Shown here in pieces: positions 32,778-44,200 of a stretch of DNA of 64,000 bases. Position numbers and translations under genes: made by a program. The notes beneath the pieces are model-generated. The model did no database searches. It was not told the origin of the DNA and worked only from the letters and a program-made list of their open reading frames with translations. Within the stretch, counting starts at the first letter, position 1, and each line of letters opens with the position of its first letter. This DNA comes from a virus: positions 1 to 64,000 of IMG/VR virus record IMGVR_UViG_3300031951_000126; one strand, given 5' to 3'.

Positions 32778-34022
32778 ATGGGAGTACCAAGTGCGGCAAT
32801 AGTTTATACAGGAGAATCTGGCAATATGCCGGGTTCAGGAAGGGGTGCGGCCTATGCTGAGGATGTAAGCTCTACACTAGAGAATACAAATCAATGGCTA
32901 AAGGATATTCGTGAAAACGAAAAACTGAAAAAGAAAGAGGCTCAACAAAAGGCCAACGCATGGAATTCCATGCTTGAGGAAAATCCTGATGTATGGAATA
33001 TTGACTTTGAGAAGGTTAGAGAAAAAGCCGAGGTTTATAACAATTATGTTATTGGTCTAAAGGAGCAGGGATACGACCCGTACAACCTTCCTCCAAGCGA
33101 GATGAAGGAACTCAATAAGCTACAATCAGAACTTGTCCGAGAAACTAACGCAGCTAAGGCCAATAAGGAATGGTGGGACAAGAACACATTCAACATCAAT
33201 GAAGATGCTGGTAAAACTTGGGATCAGGGCCATGCTACAGAATGGTTTAAGCAATATGCAGATCCTAATTTAAGCCCGGTTGAAAGGGCTAAAATGCGTC
33301 AGGAAGGTAATCCATATCTTAAAAATGTAGACCTTGTAGATATCGTTTCTGATCTTACCAATAAAATGGAAGAGCAAAAACTGACTCAGGGTGGGTACGA
33401 TATAACTCAAAAAACTGAGGAAGACTTTAAGAACCTGGTTTCTATTTATTTTGCCGACCAAGCGGGTATGGATGACTACGAGGCGCTTATGGGAAGTGGT
33501 AAATACAAAACCGAAGACGACCTTATTAATGAGGCCGTTTCTATATTTAATAGTCTTTATCAGCCAAGTAAAGTAAAGAGAGGTGGAAGTGGCGGTGGAG
33601 GTAGCGGTAGCGGCGGAACCAAAAAAGAACCAGATGTTTTGATTACTGGTCAAAGCAAAGAAACTGATCCAAAATGGGATCAGTCTTATAGCGTTAACAA
33701 GATAGCCCTTGGTAAAACAAAGCCTGTTTACGTATACGATGTTAACGGAAATCCTGTAATGAATTTCGTTCCGGCTGACGGTTTTTATCTGAAGCCTGGA
33801 GGAGCTGTGGCGGCTGTGGGTTACGGAACTATTGAAGAGGTTCAATTAGATGGAACCAAACTCGCTAAGCAAATTCAAGTAGAAATCGATTACAATAAAA
33901 ACAAAGGTAACTTTGATGCTCAAGGATATCCCAATATCTTTGACGAGTTTAGAACCAGGACATCAAGTACTAGTTCTGCTACCGGAAAAACATTTACAGG
34001 CGTACCACAAGGAGGATTCTAA
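32778..34022 (+). CDS. internal virion/ejection protein
   Basis: 414 residues, helical in the first 270, with a Gly/Ser linker (GGSGGGGSGSGG near 275) joining a beta-rich C-terminal domain. TAATG overlap with the 2255-residue gene. Probably an internal core protein. No enzymatic motif seen. Confidence 0.6.
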   Translation: MGVPSAAIVYTGESGNMPGSGRGAAYAEDVSSTLENTNQWLKDIRENEKLKKKEAQQKANAWNSMLEENPDVWNIDFEKVREKAEVYNNYVIGLKEQGYDPYNLPPSEMKELNKLQSELVRETNAAKANKEWWDKNTFNINEDAGKTWDQGHATEWFKQYADPNLSPVERAKMRQEGNPYLKNVDLVDIVSDLTNKMEEQKLTQGGYDITQKTEEDFKNLVSIYFADQAGMDDYEALMGSGKYKTEDDLINEAVSIFNSLYQPSKVKRGGSGGGGSGSGGTKKEPDVLITGQSKETDPKWDQSYSVNKIALGKTKPVYVYDVNGNPVMNFVPADGFYLKPGGAVAAVGYGTIEEVQLDGTKLAKQIQVEIDYNKNKGNFDAQGYPNIFDEFRTRTSSTSSATGKTFTGVPQGGF

Positions 34023-37000
34023 TGGAAATCAACCCTATATACAAATTCATGAAGGACAATGGTCTCACCCAAAAGGATGAGGCCACTTTTGTATCTGAAT
34101 ATTCTAACCCACAAAAGTCAGCTGAACTTCATAAGTTTATGACTGACAATGGTTTAACCACAAAGGGTGCGGATGATTTCTATAGCGAGTATTTCGCTGG
34201 TTCAAAAAAAAAAGAACCTACTACAACAGGTTCAGAGCAGCCTGGCAAGCCTTCTGCGCCGAGTTTTGGGCAGAAGCTAACTGAGAAGATAACCAAGTCT
34301 GCAATAGAGGTTCCATACAGGGCTGAAGAAAAACCTGTTAAAGAAAAGCAGCAGACTAAACCTCAGTCAAAATACTTTGAGGTTGATGTAGCTGAAAAGG
34401 CTGATGCTACCAAGGTTCCTGTAATTGAAAGTCCTGTTGAGATAGCGAAAAAAGAGGCAGCGGCAAAAGGTGTAAAAAGATTAGAAACCAAAGCCGCAGA
34501 CGATCAGTTTAATCGAAATGTCCTTGAAAAAGAAGTATTTCAAATGCCGACTCGCGGTGAGTCTGAAGAGTACGCCTCTGATATAACTAAGGACTACCTT
34601 CAATACGTCAAGTCAGTTGACCCAAACAAGGGTGAGTATTACGAGTCTAAATACAACCAGTTAAAATCAAAAAGCAAGAAAGATAGAATCTCAGAGGATG
34701 AAAGTTTTTTGAGACAAATTGAGCTTGAGGCGATAGACAAGGCTTACGATTCTAACTACTCTAGGTTGGATTTGCTTGCTCGCAATATTGATGAACTTGA
34801 AAAGATGGCCGTTACTCCATCGGACAAGAGCCGGTTGAATTATATGTACGGTGAGTACGCTGATATCAAAAATAACATAAGGGGTATCGCTGCTACGTAT
34901 AGTCAAAACGCGCTACAGTACGGCAAAATAGCAGGAGAGGAATCGCAAATTGAAGAAGGCAAGAGGAAAAGGTTTGAGGCGATACAGGCAGGAGACGGTA
35001 AGACGGTCGAGTTCTTTAAAAAACTCGGAGACGCTAGTGTAGACCTAGCGTTGAGTCCGTATAAAGTAGCCAAAGTTTTTGGTGATCTTACTGGCGATAC
35101 AGACTATGATGTTTTTGACAAGATGTACGATAGCGTCATGGGGGCTGAAAGAACCTTAGAGGAAGATTTTGGCGCACCATTACCTGCGGGGAAGAGGATG
35201 TCTGACCTACCATTTTCCGCTCGTTTAGCTGTTATTGGTGGTAACGCAATAGGTTCTGCTGGAGTGCTTGCACTTGGAGGAGCTGCTGGTGGAGCGACAA
35301 AAATAGGCAGACTTGCATCGCAATTTGGAACAGGATTTTTAACCGCAGAAGGTAACTATTACCAAGAGGCATTAGACGCTGGTATGTCTCCTGAAGACGC
35401 GGCTTGGGCTGGAACTTATTTAGCAGCTCAACAGTCGGCATTAGAGTTGATGATTCCTGATTTTAAGTATCTTGAAGCGGGAGCTGCTAGAGCTAGTATT
35501 TGGCAAGGCTTCAAGTCTGGAATAGGGAAGGGTTTACCAGCTAAAGAAGCCCTGAAAACATCTGTACAAGGCATATTAAGGGCGGCTCCTGGGTCAATTG
35601 GATCATACGGTAAGGTTGGTACAAAAGAAGCGGGAGAAGAAGTTATTAGTCAAAGCGCAGAAGACATTACTAAGGAAGCAATCAACCTAATAGGTGAACG
35701 CGAATATTTCAACGATACATTTAATCCGGAGGCTTACACTGACGCCATTCTTGGTGGATTTATAGCTGGTCCTGGTATGTCAGCCGTATTTTCTCGTCCA
35801 ACTCAAAAGAGTCCAGTTCAGGCGGAGGTCATGCGGGAAATCGTTGAGAGACGTCCTCACGAAAAAATGAAAGGTACTGCTTCTGATAAAATAAACAAAG
35901 TAGACCTAAGCAACATAGAAGAGGCTGTTGTGATTTATGAGTCTATGAGTTCTCATAGTGCTTGGAATCAAATGGGACGTGAGGAACAGAACCAAGCTCT
36001 TGCCTTGGCCCAACAGATTGAGGTGATGAAGAAGGAGCAGGAGCGTATGAAAGAACTGCGTATTCCTGATGAAAGAAAAGATGCCGAGATTAAGAGACTT
36101 GAGGATGAGGTGAACGAGATGTTCTCCATTCAAATGGAGCAGGATAAGCAGAAGGCCAAGGACGCAAAGCTCAAGGCCATCGAAGACGAGTTCAACAAGT
36201 CTATGGAGGGTGAAGAGTTCCCGGTGCAAGAGGACGAGCGCGACCAGGAGATCGTAGAACTTCAAAAGCAGCGCGAGGAAAAGGGTGTAAGCGAACTCGA
36301 TACATTCCTCGGTGACATGAAGCCAATGGTTCCATTCGCGGTGGAAAGAACAGAACAAGGATTGCCTGTGGCTCAGTCTGTAAAGCAGGCTGCGTCAAAC
36401 TATCTATATAAGAAGTACAAGGAGTTGACCGACATGAAGTCCGATCCAAACCGGATGATGACTCGTCAGCAAATTGCAAGCGTTCAAAAACAATTAGAGC
36501 AGGACATTCGTACACTCGAAGGAACTGCCGAAACAAAAACAGAAGCACGTGATCAAGAAAACATCCAAGGGATACCAAGTCAAGTCCGAGAAGGGCAAGA
36601 ACCTGTCGCAGCCCAACCTGTCGAAGTCCCAAGCGCAGAAGCGGTTGAAACAGGTGGAGTTCTTCAAGCACAAGAAGAAGTAACTCCCGAAGTCACAGCC
36701 GAACCAACCGTCAAGCCTAGCCGCCGTGAGCGTCTGGCAAAGATGTTTGAAACATCCGACGGAGAGATTGCCGCTGAGAAGGTGGCTAGTTTCCTTGGAG
36801 AGGCAAACATCGGAGTTGAGGTTCTCGATCCTAAATCATTTGAAGAAAAGGGTAAGCAACGTAACTTCGAGGGTGGTGCTGACGGTATATTCTTAGTAGA
36901 TAATAACACTGGTAAGATTTACCTCAACAAGGAGAGAATCAAGGGCGCGGAAGGTAAGACGATCGCATTCCACGAGGGTATCCACCCAGTGGTAAACATC

Positions 37001-40000
37001 ATTCGCAATACCAACCCGAAACTATACAGCGCCATTGTTGATGGTCTGAAAGCAGAGGCTGTTAAGAACGCTGGAGTGGCTGAGGCTGCTGAGGCTGTCG
37101 CTTCTTCTGAATACTACCAAGAGCAAGGTCCTTCAGCAATCGAAGACGAAACCGTAGTAGAAACTATGGCTCGTGTAGCTGCCGGGGATATTGACATCGA
37201 TACATTCGAGCCGAGCTTCCGTGAGAAGTTCATCGAGTTCATGAACAAGCTGGCCAAGATGCTTGGACTGAAGGCTATTGCGGTAAACTCTCCACGAATG
37301 GAAGTGAAGCGTTTGGCTGATCAGTTGTCAAAGGCACTGAATGAAGGCGGCAAGCTGAGTGATATTGTTGGGAAGGAGAATGTGGGTAAGTTCCAGGATA
37401 AAGTTGGCGCTCAAAAAAGAGCAGTTAGCATCGCTAAAGGCAAGGAAAGCCTTGTTAAGTATGGACTGAAAAAAGGTGTCAATACCACTAGAAAGATTGG
37501 AGAGGCCCTTGAGAAAAGATCAAGAGAGTTGTATGGGATTATATCCAGAGAGGACAGATCTGAAAAGGCTTTAAAGGCGATATCATCTTTCATGGCTGAT
37601 GAGGTTAGATTTTTTGTGGAAGAGTTTGGTGAAAACAGCGGTAAGGGTTGGTATGGTGAAAAGTTCCAAAAAGGACTTGATGCGATGGCTGCGGTTTTCC
37701 CAGAAATGAAAGATGATCAAAATGCAAGAGATCTCTTTACGATGTTGGTTGCTATAACTTCAGATGGAACTGAGGTTATGCAAAACTTCCAGCAAGCTAG
37801 TTTGGCGTACAAGAATTACAAGGAAACAGGCAAGATGCCTACAGCAGCAAAGGCTCAACGTGCGGAATCTTACCTAGTTAACTTTAACAACATCCAGACA
37901 CTGCTTGATAAATACAATGGCGATATTCAAGCTATTAAAAAAGAATTGTTGACCATAGGGTCGATATCTGAATTAAATCAACAAAGAAAAGCCCAGGGTC
38001 TTGAGAAACTTGACACGAAGTGGCCAGCTTCTTTCAAGGTTCCTTTGGCAGCTTCTATTTTTGGCCCTAAACTCGGGATGTTCTACGCCAACCTAAGCGG
38101 CATGGAACAGTATCCAACCCTTGACAGATGGTGGTCTCGAACATTCAATAGATATCGAGGCACTCTTATTCCTCAAATAACCAGAGGTTACAACAAAAAA
38201 GGAGAAGCGTTAGGTATAGATAGATATCGCGAAATTGCTGGATTAAAAGATGCTTCAGAAGAAGAGGTGTTAGCCAGGATCGTTCAAGATCACGATACTT
38301 ATGAAGATAAGGGATACAAGAAAGGTACTCCAGCTGAAAAAGCTGCTAATACTCTTTACAAGAAATTATATGTAGAATTGAACGATGCTCCTTTTGGAGC
38401 TAAAGATCGTCAATTCATGTATGACGCATTTATTGAAACGCAAAAGAAATTAAAGCGATCTGGAATAAATGTTACCATAGCTGATATCCAGGCTATATTG
38501 TGGTATTTCGAGAAAAACCTATACAAAAAACTTGGGGTTACCAAGCCAATCCAGGGTATAAGTTATGAGGATGCTGCAAACAAAACATACGAAAAGTGGA
38601 AAAACTCAGGCAACTCATTTAATTACACGATCAAAGATTCTGAGCAAGGTGAAACTATAGATGAGGTAGATATAGATGAAGAAACTGCTCCAACAGTTCA
38701 GCCGTCCAAGGGCATCAAGCGCGGAAGCAATCTTGTAAAGGATACCTACTACGAATCAGGTCTGACAGAAGACAAGAACGATTACGTATTCTTCCACGTC
38801 TCGTCAGCCCCGGAAGCATCGATCAGAAAGGGCATCGACAGCACGAAGTACACCTCACTTAGAACTGCAAGGGAAGAGAAAGGTCTTCAGTATGGAGTTG
38901 CTTCCTACTACACTCGTCCAGAGGATGGAGAGAGAATGGTAGGTGGAGAGAAGTATGCCGTGCGTGTTCCTAAGGCCAAGGTTTATCCGATCGACTCCGA
39001 TCCACTTGGATACGGCGAGAAGGCGGAGGCTAAAATTCCACAAGGCACTCCATTCCGTGGTGAGGCTGTGAAGCGTGAAATCGCAGACATGGCCAAGAAG
39101 AACGGCTATGAGATGATCGTCGGAGAGTGGTCCTACAGCAGAACAGGCAAGCCAGCTGGTGAACTCCCAGAGTTTCGTGCAGATGCCCTAGTTCCACTCA
39201 AGCCAACTAAAGAGAAGCCGGATTCATTTACATCCAACGCCGAGAAGGGCATGGAGCGTATTCCATTCCCAAGCCAGCAGAGCGAACAGGCCAAGCAAGA
39301 GCTTGAGTCTATTGCCTCCGAGGTGCGTGATATCATGTCTTCTAAGAAGAAGTTCTCAAGCAAGGAATACCAGCTTGCGGATAGCGTATACATGAACGGT
39401 CAGGTTACCGAGAACAAGGACGAGGATAACGAATTCAAGCGCGACATTACTCCTGAGGAGTACGATACGATGACCAAGGTTCTTCCTAAGTCAATGCAGG
39501 CAGATGCTGCTCGTGTTCGCGGATTGTTGTTCGGTAAAAAAGGTCAGGCTTCTATTGGCATTCCTCGTAGTGTGAAACAGTTCTCTGATAATGTATCAGA
39601 AACCGTTGACCGCATCAAGACCGCTACAAGCGAGGATGGCGCAACACTGAACCTCGACGGTAGTACATATGAGGACGGAGGTCTTGTGGTTCCCGCTGGT
39701 TCAATTAACGTGGCTCAGGATGACGTTAGCGCAGAGGGATTGTTTGAGTTCTTGAAGGATAACGAGGGGAATATTTCCAGCGATATCTTCAAGATTGGTT
39801 TGTACAGGTTCCCGGATCGTCCGGAAGTTTCATACGACTTGAACATCGTAATCCCAAGGGAGTACCGCGATGTGGCATTGAAGTTTGGCGAACTCGCTGG
39901 TCAGGAATCGCTTTTCGATCTTGATACGTTTGAGAACATCAAAACCGGCTCGGACGGTAAGAACCCGCGCAAATTCACGGCTCAAGAGCTTGCTGAGATT

Positions 40001-40789
40001 GCTAAGGACTTGTCTGAGGGTAGATTGCCAAAGATTGTTTCACAAGAAGAGATTGATAGGAAGTGGGGAGAGAAAAAAATGATCGCTTTAACTAAGCGAG
40101 AGGATTTTGGAACAAAGAATGACAGAGAAATTGCTTCATATGCTTCTAAATATCTGAATAAATTCGGACCATATACCAAGGCCAATGTTATTCAGATTAT
40201 GAATATGTCTTCTGAAGAGAAAATCAAACTCATCAACGACACATTCAATGCTAGGGTCAAGAAAATGACAGGCACTAAAGAGCCTGGAAATTATTTTTAT
40301 GATGAAGCAGTTAAGGCTAGGGATCAAGTATTAGATCTAGTTGCATCTGAAAATACAAAAAGAGGCCAACCATCAATGGTCAAGCGTACCTCAGCCGAGG
40401 TTCAGCAATTGATGGGAGACTCAATGGACGCTGTTGACCAGGATATTGCTGACGGAGTTGATGCTCAGACAGCTGTAGAAGACAACATAACCAGCCAGGA
40501 TTGGTACGGTGAGTTGACTCCAAAGCAGAAGCAGCAGTTCGATGAAATTATCAAGGATGAGTTCGGCGTAACACCAAAGGCTCCGGTGGCAAAGCCTACT
40601 GGAATCAAGGCTACGATTGCAAACATCATCGACAATTACTACAAGGGAGACAGACAATCTAAGCTGGATAACAAGCAGATTTTGGAGTCTGACCCTAAGT
40701 TGAAGTATATTTACGACAATATTTCAAGTATTAACAAACAACTGCAATCCGCAGGTGTGATAACAGATAAAACCGACGGTTGCCCGTAA
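34022..40789 (+). CDS. giant polyvalent internal protein with metallopeptidase motif
   Basis: 2255 residues. Two short N-terminal repeats (YKFMKDNGLTQKDEATF and HKFMTDNGLTTKGADDF) open the chain. A Gly/Ala-rich hydrophobic zone spans about 400-560. IAFHEGIHPVV contains a zincin HExxH (His984, Glu985, His988) in a MPTase-PolyVal-like domain. A later domain with YVFFHVSSAPEASIRKGID (His1592) may be ADP-ribosyltransferase-like, which is weak. The rest is helical. Such multi-domain proteins are packaged and injected with the DNA, and their peptidase may act on host proteins or self-process. No RNA polymerase motifs were seen. Confidence 0.7.
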   Translation: MEINPIYKFMKDNGLTQKDEATFVSEYSNPQKSAELHKFMTDNGLTTKGADDFYSEYFAGSKKKEPTTTGSEQPGKPSAPSFGQKLTEKITKSAIEVPYRAEEKPVKEKQQTKPQSKYFEVDVAEKADATKVPVIESPVEIAKKEAAAKGVKRLETKAADDQFNRNVLEKEVFQMPTRGESEEYASDITKDYLQYVKSVDPNKGEYYESKYNQLKSKSKKDRISEDESFLRQIELEAIDKAYDSNYSRLDLLARNIDELEKMAVTPSDKSRLNYMYGEYADIKNNIRGIAATYSQNALQYGKIAGEESQIEEGKRKRFEAIQAGDGKTVEFFKKLGDASVDLALSPYKVAKVFGDLTGDTDYDVFDKMYDSVMGAERTLEEDFGAPLPAGKRMSDLPFSARLAVIGGNAIGSAGVLALGGAAGGATKIGRLASQFGTGFLTAEGNYYQEALDAGMSPEDAAWAGTYLAAQQSALELMIPDFKYLEAGAARASIWQGFKSGIGKGLPAKEALKTSVQGILRAAPGSIGSYGKVGTKEAGEEVISQSAEDITKEAINLIGEREYFNDTFNPEAYTDAILGGFIAGPGMSAVFSRPTQKSPVQAEVMREIVERRPHEKMKGTASDKINKVDLSNIEEAVVIYESMSSHSAWNQMGREEQNQALALAQQIEVMKKEQERMKELRIPDERKDAEIKRLEDEVNEMFSIQMEQDKQKAKDAKLKAIEDEFNKSMEGEEFPVQEDERDQEIVELQKQREEKGVSELDTFLGDMKPMVPFAVERTEQGLPVAQSVKQAASNYLYKKYKELTDMKSDPNRMMTRQQIASVQKQLEQDIRTLEGTAETKTEARDQENIQGIPSQVREGQEPVAAQPVEVPSAEAVETGGVLQAQEEVTPEVTAEPTVKPSRRERLAKMFETSDGEIAAEKVASFLGEANIGVEVLDPKSFEEKGKQRNFEGGADGIFLVDNNTGKIYLNKERIKGAEGKTIAFHEGIHPVVNIIRNTNPKLYSAIVDGLKAEAVKNAGVAEAAEAVASSEYYQEQGPSAIEDETVVETMARVAAGDIDIDTFEPSFREKFIEFMNKLAKMLGLKAIAVNSPRMEVKRLADQLSKALNEGGKLSDIVGKENVGKFQDKVGAQKRAVSIAKGKESLVKYGLKKGVNTTRKIGEALEKRSRELYGIISREDRSEKALKAISSFMADEVRFFVEEFGENSGKGWYGEKFQKGLDAMAAVFPEMKDDQNARDLFTMLVAITSDGTEVMQNFQQASLAYKNYKETGKMPTAAKAQRAESYLVNFNNIQTLLDKYNGDIQAIKKELLTIGSISELNQQRKAQGLEKLDTKWPASFKVPLAASIFGPKLGMFYANLSGMEQYPTLDRWWSRTFNRYRGTLIPQITRGYNKKGEALGIDRYREIAGLKDASEEEVLARIVQDHDTYEDKGYKKGTPAEKAANTLYKKLYVELNDAPFGAKDRQFMYDAFIETQKKLKRSGINVTIADIQAILWYFEKNLYKKLGVTKPIQGISYEDAANKTYEKWKNSGNSFNYTIKDSEQGETIDEVDIDEETAPTVQPSKGIKRGSNLVKDTYYESGLTEDKNDYVFFHVSSAPEASIRKGIDSTKYTSLRTAREEKGLQYGVASYYTRPEDGERMVGGEKYAVRVPKAKVYPIDSDPLGYGEKAEAKIPQGTPFRGEAVKREIADMAKKNGYEMIVGEWSYSRTGKPAGELPEFRADALVPLKPTKEKPDSFTSNAEKGMERIPFPSQQSEQAKQELESIASEVRDIMSSKKKFSSKEYQLADSVYMNGQVTENKDEDNEFKRDITPEEYDTMTKVLPKSMQADAARVRGLLFGKKGQASIGIPRSVKQFSDNVSETVDRIKTATSEDGATLNLDGSTYEDGGLVVPAGSINVAQDDVSAEGLFEFLKDNEGNISSDIFKIGLYRFPDRPEVSYDLNIVIPREYRDVALKFGELAGQESLFDLDTFENIKTGSDGKNPRKFTAQELAEIAKDLSEGRLPKIVSQEEIDRKWGEKKMIALTKREDFGTKNDREIASYASKYLNKFGPYTKANVIQIMNMSSEEKIKLINDTFNARVKKMTGTKEPGNYFYDEAVKARDQVLDLVASENTKRGQPSMVKRTSAEVQQLMGDSMDAVDQDIADGVDAQTAVEDNITSQDWYGELTPKQKQQFDEIIKDEFGVTPKAPVAKPTGIKATIANIIDNYYKGDRQSKLDNKQILESDPKLKYIYDNISSINKQLQSAGVITDKTDGCP

Positions 40790-40795
40790 TAAAAC

Positions 40796-41287
40796 ATGAA
40801 ACCTCATAGCTTAGACAAAGGTGTAGTAGACCTATTAGCGCCACGTCATCTTGACGAGATGGACGCATTTTATTTCTATCGTGCCGCCAGCAACTGGTGT
40901 CAGGGTGTTGGATACTTCAAGGCTGCTGAATTCTTCGCTGCCGAGTCTCAAGACGAACTCGAACACGCTGGCAAGATTGAGAAGTACTTGGTAGACTGGA
41001 ACATCACAGTTTCGCTCCCAAGCGTAGCCAAGCCACAGGTAGAGTTCTCTGGACTTTTGGAAATTCTGGAAGAGGCTTACAAGATCGAGTACGATCTATA
41101 CGAAGCATACGAAGAAACATCAAAGAAACTTTTCAACATGGACCTTTGCACGTTTGACTTCTTGCAGCAGTTCCGTCTTATCCAGACCAAGTCTGTGGCG
41201 GAATACAGCGACAAGCTGAACCTGCTTGAAGACGTAGATGGCAAGGATAAATTCAAGTTGTTACTTCTCGAAGAAAAACTGTTCTAA
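40796..41287 (+). CDS. phage-encoded ferritin
   Basis: 163 residues matching bacterial ferritin (FtnA) position by position around the diiron site: Glu21, Glu54, His57 and Glu98 align with FtnA Glu17, Glu50, His53 and Glu94, including the conserved WC (34-35) and DELEH (53-57). Gln130 aligns with Gln127, but the third-site Glu130 of FtnA is Ser133 here. It should oxidise and perhaps store iron. Its place between two giant virion proteins, 6 bp after one and overlapping the other, suggests it is made late and may be packaged. Confidence 0.8.
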   Translation: MKPHSLDKGVVDLLAPRHLDEMDAFYFYRAASNWCQGVGYFKAAEFFAAESQDELEHAGKIEKYLVDWNITVSLPSVAKPQVEFSGLLEILEEAYKIEYDLYEAYEETSKKLFNMDLCTFDFLQQFRLIQTKSVAEYSDKLNLLEDVDGKDKFKLLLLEEKLF

Positions 41288-44200
41288 TGGCAGCACCCTG
41301 TAAGGTAACCATAAAAACATCCCCAAATGCAGCTCCCAAGGAAATGTCCTATGAGGAGTACATGGAGATGCTCTATAACGGAGGGCTGGAGCAGTTCATT
41401 AAAGATGGATTTGTAAGCGTAGACGGCCTTAAAGGAGATAGTCCATTCGAGGCTAAGACGCCACCAAAGGCTGGGCCTACCAAGAGACGTGGTTTTGTCA
41501 AGTCTGTAGAAGACAACGACGACATCCCGGACAACGTGAAGGCTGCCTTCTCCGAGGATCGTGTGAATTACGAAGTTCTTCCTAATGATTTATCGGTATC
41601 TGCTGCCAACGGAATTATAGATTCGGTTGGAATAGATGAGGCAGAGAAGATTGCCCTTACAGGAAGTAAAAATATGCCCACGGCATTTAGAGTGGCACTT
41701 GCTCAGGTATTGATTAAGCGATTCTCAGCAAGCGGTGAAACCCAACGTGCGGTTGAGCTTGTAGAGAGTATTGCTGAATTGGCAACTGACTTTGGTCAGG
41801 CCATTCAAGCATTATCGTTGTTTGCTCGCCTAACCCCAGAAGGGGCGGTGCTTGCGGTTACTCGTCAGATTAAGAAGTCTCGCGAGAAACAGCTGGCTAA
41901 ATACAAGTCAAATGTCAAGAAGATTCAAAAGGAATTAAACGACATCAATAAAGATGCGGCTAAACAGGTTGCTAATATTGTAGAAAAGGATGTAGAGAAG
42001 ACTACAACCACGGTTCGTATGCCTAAGCGCCCTGCTGCGTATGGGGCCAAGAACAAAATCGTAAGCAAGGAGCGTTACGAAAAGGCTAGACAAAGCCTAA
42101 AGGGAAAAATGTTTAGTGCTGTGGCTCCTCCGCCCGAACTGGTTGAGGTGGCGATGTTCCACATTGAGGCTGGAGCTAGAAACTTTGCAGACTTTGCACA
42201 GCGCATGGCTGAAGACTTTGGTGACAAAGTTTCTGAGTACTTACAGTCTAGTTATGATGCGGCTACCGATCGTTTGAACGCGGAGGCTGCACAGAAAGAG
42301 ATTGACAAGAATGTAAAGAAGTTTGGGACTATGATGTCCCAGCAGCTTCCCAAGCAACCAGACAGAAGATCTAAGATAGAGAAGTTGCAAGAAATGGCTG
42401 ACGCCATCGATGCGGCTACCGGTAATGATGCGTTCAATCAAATCCTAAATGACTACAAAGCGATTCTGGCCCAGGAGCAGCTTGACAAAGATGCTGTAAA
42501 GGCCCAGAAGAAACTTGACAAGCTGGTGGCTTACATGGCTACCGAGGCCGGAGTTAAGAAGGGCTTGAAGGAAATGAACGTGAAGATTAGTGACTTGATC
42601 AAAAAGCACTATTCCGAAGTTGAAGCTACCAAGCAAGATCTGGTAGATAAGTTTGTTAACGAGGCTGGTTTGACTGGGGCGGAGGCTGATGCCCTTGCCG
42701 ATAAGGTGCAAGCAGAATTTGAAAAGATCGTAAAGGAAAGAAAGGAAAGTGCCATAAAAAGATATATGCCACGCAAGGGCGAACCTTCCAAGAAGAAGGA
42801 AGCCTTTGAGAAGTTGGTTGAAGCATCTAACCTTGGTGCGGTAACCGAGGCTATGGTTAATGACGCCCTTGCTGAGTCACTGGGTATCGAAGGATTGTCC
42901 GCTGATGATGCTAAGAATATACAAGACTTGGCCAACAAGGTGCAGGAAGCCGAGACAGAGCGTGAGGAGTTGAGGGCAGTTCAGGATCTTTTGACCTACC
43001 AGGAGAACATGAAGGGCTTCTCATGGTTTGACGCAACTCAGGCTGTATGGATGGCAAGCATCCTTTCTGGTTGGAAGACTCAGACTATTAACGCGATAGC
43101 AAACTTGTACAATACAGGAGCGCTATTCATAACTGCTTCTGCTCAAAAGAACACAAGCCGCAGAATGCTTGCAAAAGGTCTGGCAGTTGGTTGGAAGAGG
43201 GGATTCTTCGAAGGATTGGATACCTTGAAAACAGGATACAGTCCTATTCGCGATAAGTCTGAAACGCCTACCATTCTTGAAAGAACTAAGTTCAAGGGCG
43301 GTAAATTCAACCCACTTAACTACGCGAAATACGTTCGTCGTCTTATGACCGCTGTAGACGTTGTGGCCTTTGAGGGTCTTCGTCAAATGCGATCATTCCA
43401 AATGGCTTACAAGAAGGCTGCTGCTGAGAACGAGGGGATGTCTCGAAAGGATTTGCGTGACAAGACTCTTGAGATATTGAATCGTAATGATGAGACTTTG
43501 AATAATGCAATTGCTCAGGCAGAAAAAGAACGTAAGGATAAAGAAACTCAACTTAATCAACAGCTTGCCAATGGTGAAATAACCAAAGAAGAGTTCAAAA
43601 AACAGATGGACTTTGCTCGTACAGATGAGCGTTTCCGAATCCACGAACTTCTTGAAGAGGGTCGTCCGGAAGAAATCATGCAGGAGGCTAAAGACTATGC
43701 TGCAAGGGGAACATTCAACTACCAGCCAACTGGACTGCTTGGAATGCTTTCCACTTACATGAACTCTGCTTCCAGAGATTTTCCACCGCTTAAATTTGTG
43801 ATCCCATTCGTTAACGTAATTTCTAACGTGGCTAACGAGACGCTGAATTACACGCCAGTTGGATTTGTTAGAGGGGCTAGAGAGGGAGGTACTATTACCG
43901 GTCTCAAACCTCAAAGGGACTGGAACGCTCAGCACAGGACCGAGCTTATGATCAAAGCCACCATGGGTACAGCTTTGATGGCTACGGTTTATCTATTGAC
44001 CAAATTAAATGACGATGATGACGAGCCGATTCTGGAGATTACCACCAACGGATTTGGTGAGTACAAAAAGAATAAGGAGCTTGCAGAAACAGGTTGGCAG
44101 CAGTATTCATTGCGTATTAAGAATCCAATAACCGGCGAGTACTCTGCTTGGATGTCGTACAAGACAACTCCATTCATGGTTGGCCTTTCTTACATCGGGG

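Noticed and set aside
34022-40789. Virion RNA polymerase in the giant internal protein, as in crAss-like phages
   Set aside because: No DxDxD-type catalytic motif or second double-psi barrel pattern was seen, and HExxH and other features point elsewhere.
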